Source: Callaeas wilsoni (Eukaryota; Chordata; Aves; Passeriformes; Callaeidae). Taken from it: DNA of 64,000 nt. This document shows, in pieces, positions 63,018 to 64,000 of this stretch. A model generated the notes under the pieces. It made no database searches, was not told where the DNA came from, and saw only the letters and a program-made list of their open reading frames with translations. Location: NCBI GenBank assembly GCA_013398955.1, contig VWPU01011679.1, forward strand, positions 28,957-92,956, in the 5' to 3' direction. Positions within the stretch are counted from its first letter, which is position 1. The number at the start of each line of letters is the position of its first letter. A program made the position numbers and the translations under genes.

Positions 63018-64000
63018 GTGAGTGGTACCACTCCACCCTCCCCGCGGCAAGTGACCAAAGGGCTGGCAGCCAGGCCAGCATGTCCTGTGTGCCCGGTGAT
63101 CTCCGTGTTCCCATCTCCGGGTGCCACTGCCAGGGTGGGTGTCACTGGATGGGTGCAGTGTCCCCAGCTGAGGCTCCCGGGGAGGAGAGGACTCTCCAGC
63201 CGTGGGCTGGGGGGAGGCAGGGGGATTCTAACAAGGAAGCTGAGATTGTGATGTGACTTGTCCTTCCCTGGGGAACAGCGCCGGTGCTGGGGGTCTCCGA
63301 GTGGTGGAGGCTAAAATGGGAGGGGTGGGCAAGAACAGGAATGCAGGCAGGGCTAACCCTGTGTGGTTCCTGAGAATCCCTGCACACACCGGGGAGCGGG
63401 CCGGGCTCCCCGCGCTGAGCCCCGGCAGCAGCGGTGCCCCGTGGGAGTCCTGCCCGTGCCACGGTGGCAGATCCCCTGCCCGGGCTCTCCCTCCTCAGCC
63501 CAGCCGAGCTCCACGCAGCCCGTGGCAGGACGGTGCCAGCGCGGGACCCCGCCACGCTGCTGCCATCCACTCGCGTGCTCCTGAAGAGGCGGGAGGTGGC
63601 GGAGGTGGAGCGGCAGCTGCAGAACCAGCGGCAGGTGAGGGCGGCCCCAGCCCCCCGAGTGTCCCCTCCCCGGGCGCTGCAGGTGTGCCACGGGGACAGG
63701 CAGCTGGCAGGCATGTCCCCAGCTATCCAGGGGCTGGCACCCTCGGGTGCACAAGCGTGGGGCGATGCTCTCAGCACCCTGCAATCCCACAGGAGTTTCA
63801 GCAGCGGATGCAGCGCCTGGCGCAGCGCCGGCAGCAGCTGGCCCGGAGGGAAGAGCAGCGCCGCGACGCCGTCCTCAGATTTGACTCCTTCCTCAAGGTG
63901 CCGAGGCGGGGCCCGGGGCGGGGGCCGGGCTGGCCGGAGCGGGGCCGCTCACCCCGTGCCCGCGGCGCAGGCGGTGGCGGCCAGGCGGGAGCGGGCGCTG
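62959..64000 (+). CDS. CFAP73: coiled-coil axonemal protein, CFAP73 (CCDC42B)-like, 5' part only
   Basis: Exons: 62959-63017, 63499-63634, 63793-63897 and 63971 onward, cut by the window end. The product starts MDSELEEQLRVAFRDKLRLL and continues with TRVLLKRREVAEVERQLQNQ, the RRQQLARREEQRRDAVLRFD block, SFLK and ARRERAL. This Glu/Gln/Arg-rich coiled coil with the RFDSFLK and ARRERAL motifs fits the CFAP73/CCDC42 family, which has RFDKFLQ and ARRNRAL at the same place in human CFAP73 (recalled). CFAP73 works with CFAP100 in regulating inner-arm dynein in motile cilia. The paralogue CCDC42 is the main alternative. The start could be further upstream, since the frame is open. Confidence 0.75.
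63499..63634 (+). CDS. CFAP73: CFAP73-like coding exon 2
   Basis: From CTCCTCAG to CAG|GTGAGG. It encodes PAELHAARGRTVPARDPATL then LPSTRVLLKRREVAEVE. Its phase joins correctly to exon 1. Confidence 0.75.
63793..63897 (+). CDS. CFAP73: CFAP73-like coding exon 3
   Basis: It encodes EFQQRMQRLAQRRQQLARRE and then EQRRDAVLRFDSFLK, in phase 0. Donor AAG|GTGCCG. Confidence 0.8.
63971..64000 (+). CDS. CFAP73: CFAP73-like coding exon 4, partial
   Basis: AVAARRERAL after a CGCGGCGCAG acceptor. The exon continues beyond the window. Confidence 0.75.

Noticed and set aside
62189..63145. Minus-strand 318-aa open frame
   Set aside because: It is a Pro/Ser/His-rich composition artefact overlapping the VSIG10 3' region and the first CFAP73-like exon on the opposite strand.

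Overview
The window is vertebrate and almost certainly avian. It has spliced genes with GT-AG introns, several truncated CR1 LINEs with bird-type 3' ends, and a gene set (TAOK3, PEBP1, VSIG10) that lies together on human 12q24. I cannot name the species from sequence alone. The record is an assembly: there is one 62-base N run (35706-35767) and two single Ns (13464, 55745). Both single Ns sit at suspicious local duplications.

Layout. Positions 1 to about 10.3 kb look like 5' intron or leader territory of TAOK3, with no recognisable protein exon. From 10430 to 50669 (+) lies a complete TAOK3 coding sequence in 19 coding exons. The exon lengths sum to 2,697 nt, that is 898 residues plus stop, the same length as I recall for the human protein. 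Its 3'UTR runs to an AATAAA at 52003. PEBP1 (RKIP) lies tail-to-tail on the minus strand: 4 coding exons, ATG at 55299, stop at 53582, 187 aa. Head-to-head with PEBP1 and across a CpG-rich interval of about 0.9 kb is VSIG10 (+): ATG at 56242, stop at 61860, 8 coding exons, 428 aa, including a 13-nt microexon. The right edge (62959-64000) holds the first four coding exons of a coiled-coil gene best matching CFAP73/CCDC42B, cut by the window end.

How the genes relate. TAOK3 is a Ste20/MAP3K-type kinase, PEBP1 is a Raf/MEK/GRK2-binding scaffold regulator, VSIG10 is an immunoglobulin-superfamily membrane protein, and CFAP73 is an axonemal inner-arm-dynein regulator. They are ordinary single-copy nuclear genes and neighbours by synteny. 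I see no evidence of a shared pathway module.

Most notable points: PEBP1 has Ala at the position of human Ser153, the PKC switch site. VSIG10 lacks a recognisable second Ig-domain exon in a gap-free intron. TAOK3 has a non-canonical GC-AG intron. A 65-bp polypyrimidine minisatellite with identical tandem copies sits in a TAOK3 intron. A near-perfect 50-bp-arm inverted repeat sits beside an assembly N in the PEBP1/VSIG10 promoter interval. I found no operon, CRISPR array, phage, toxin or novel defence-like system; this is a conventional gene neighbourhood.
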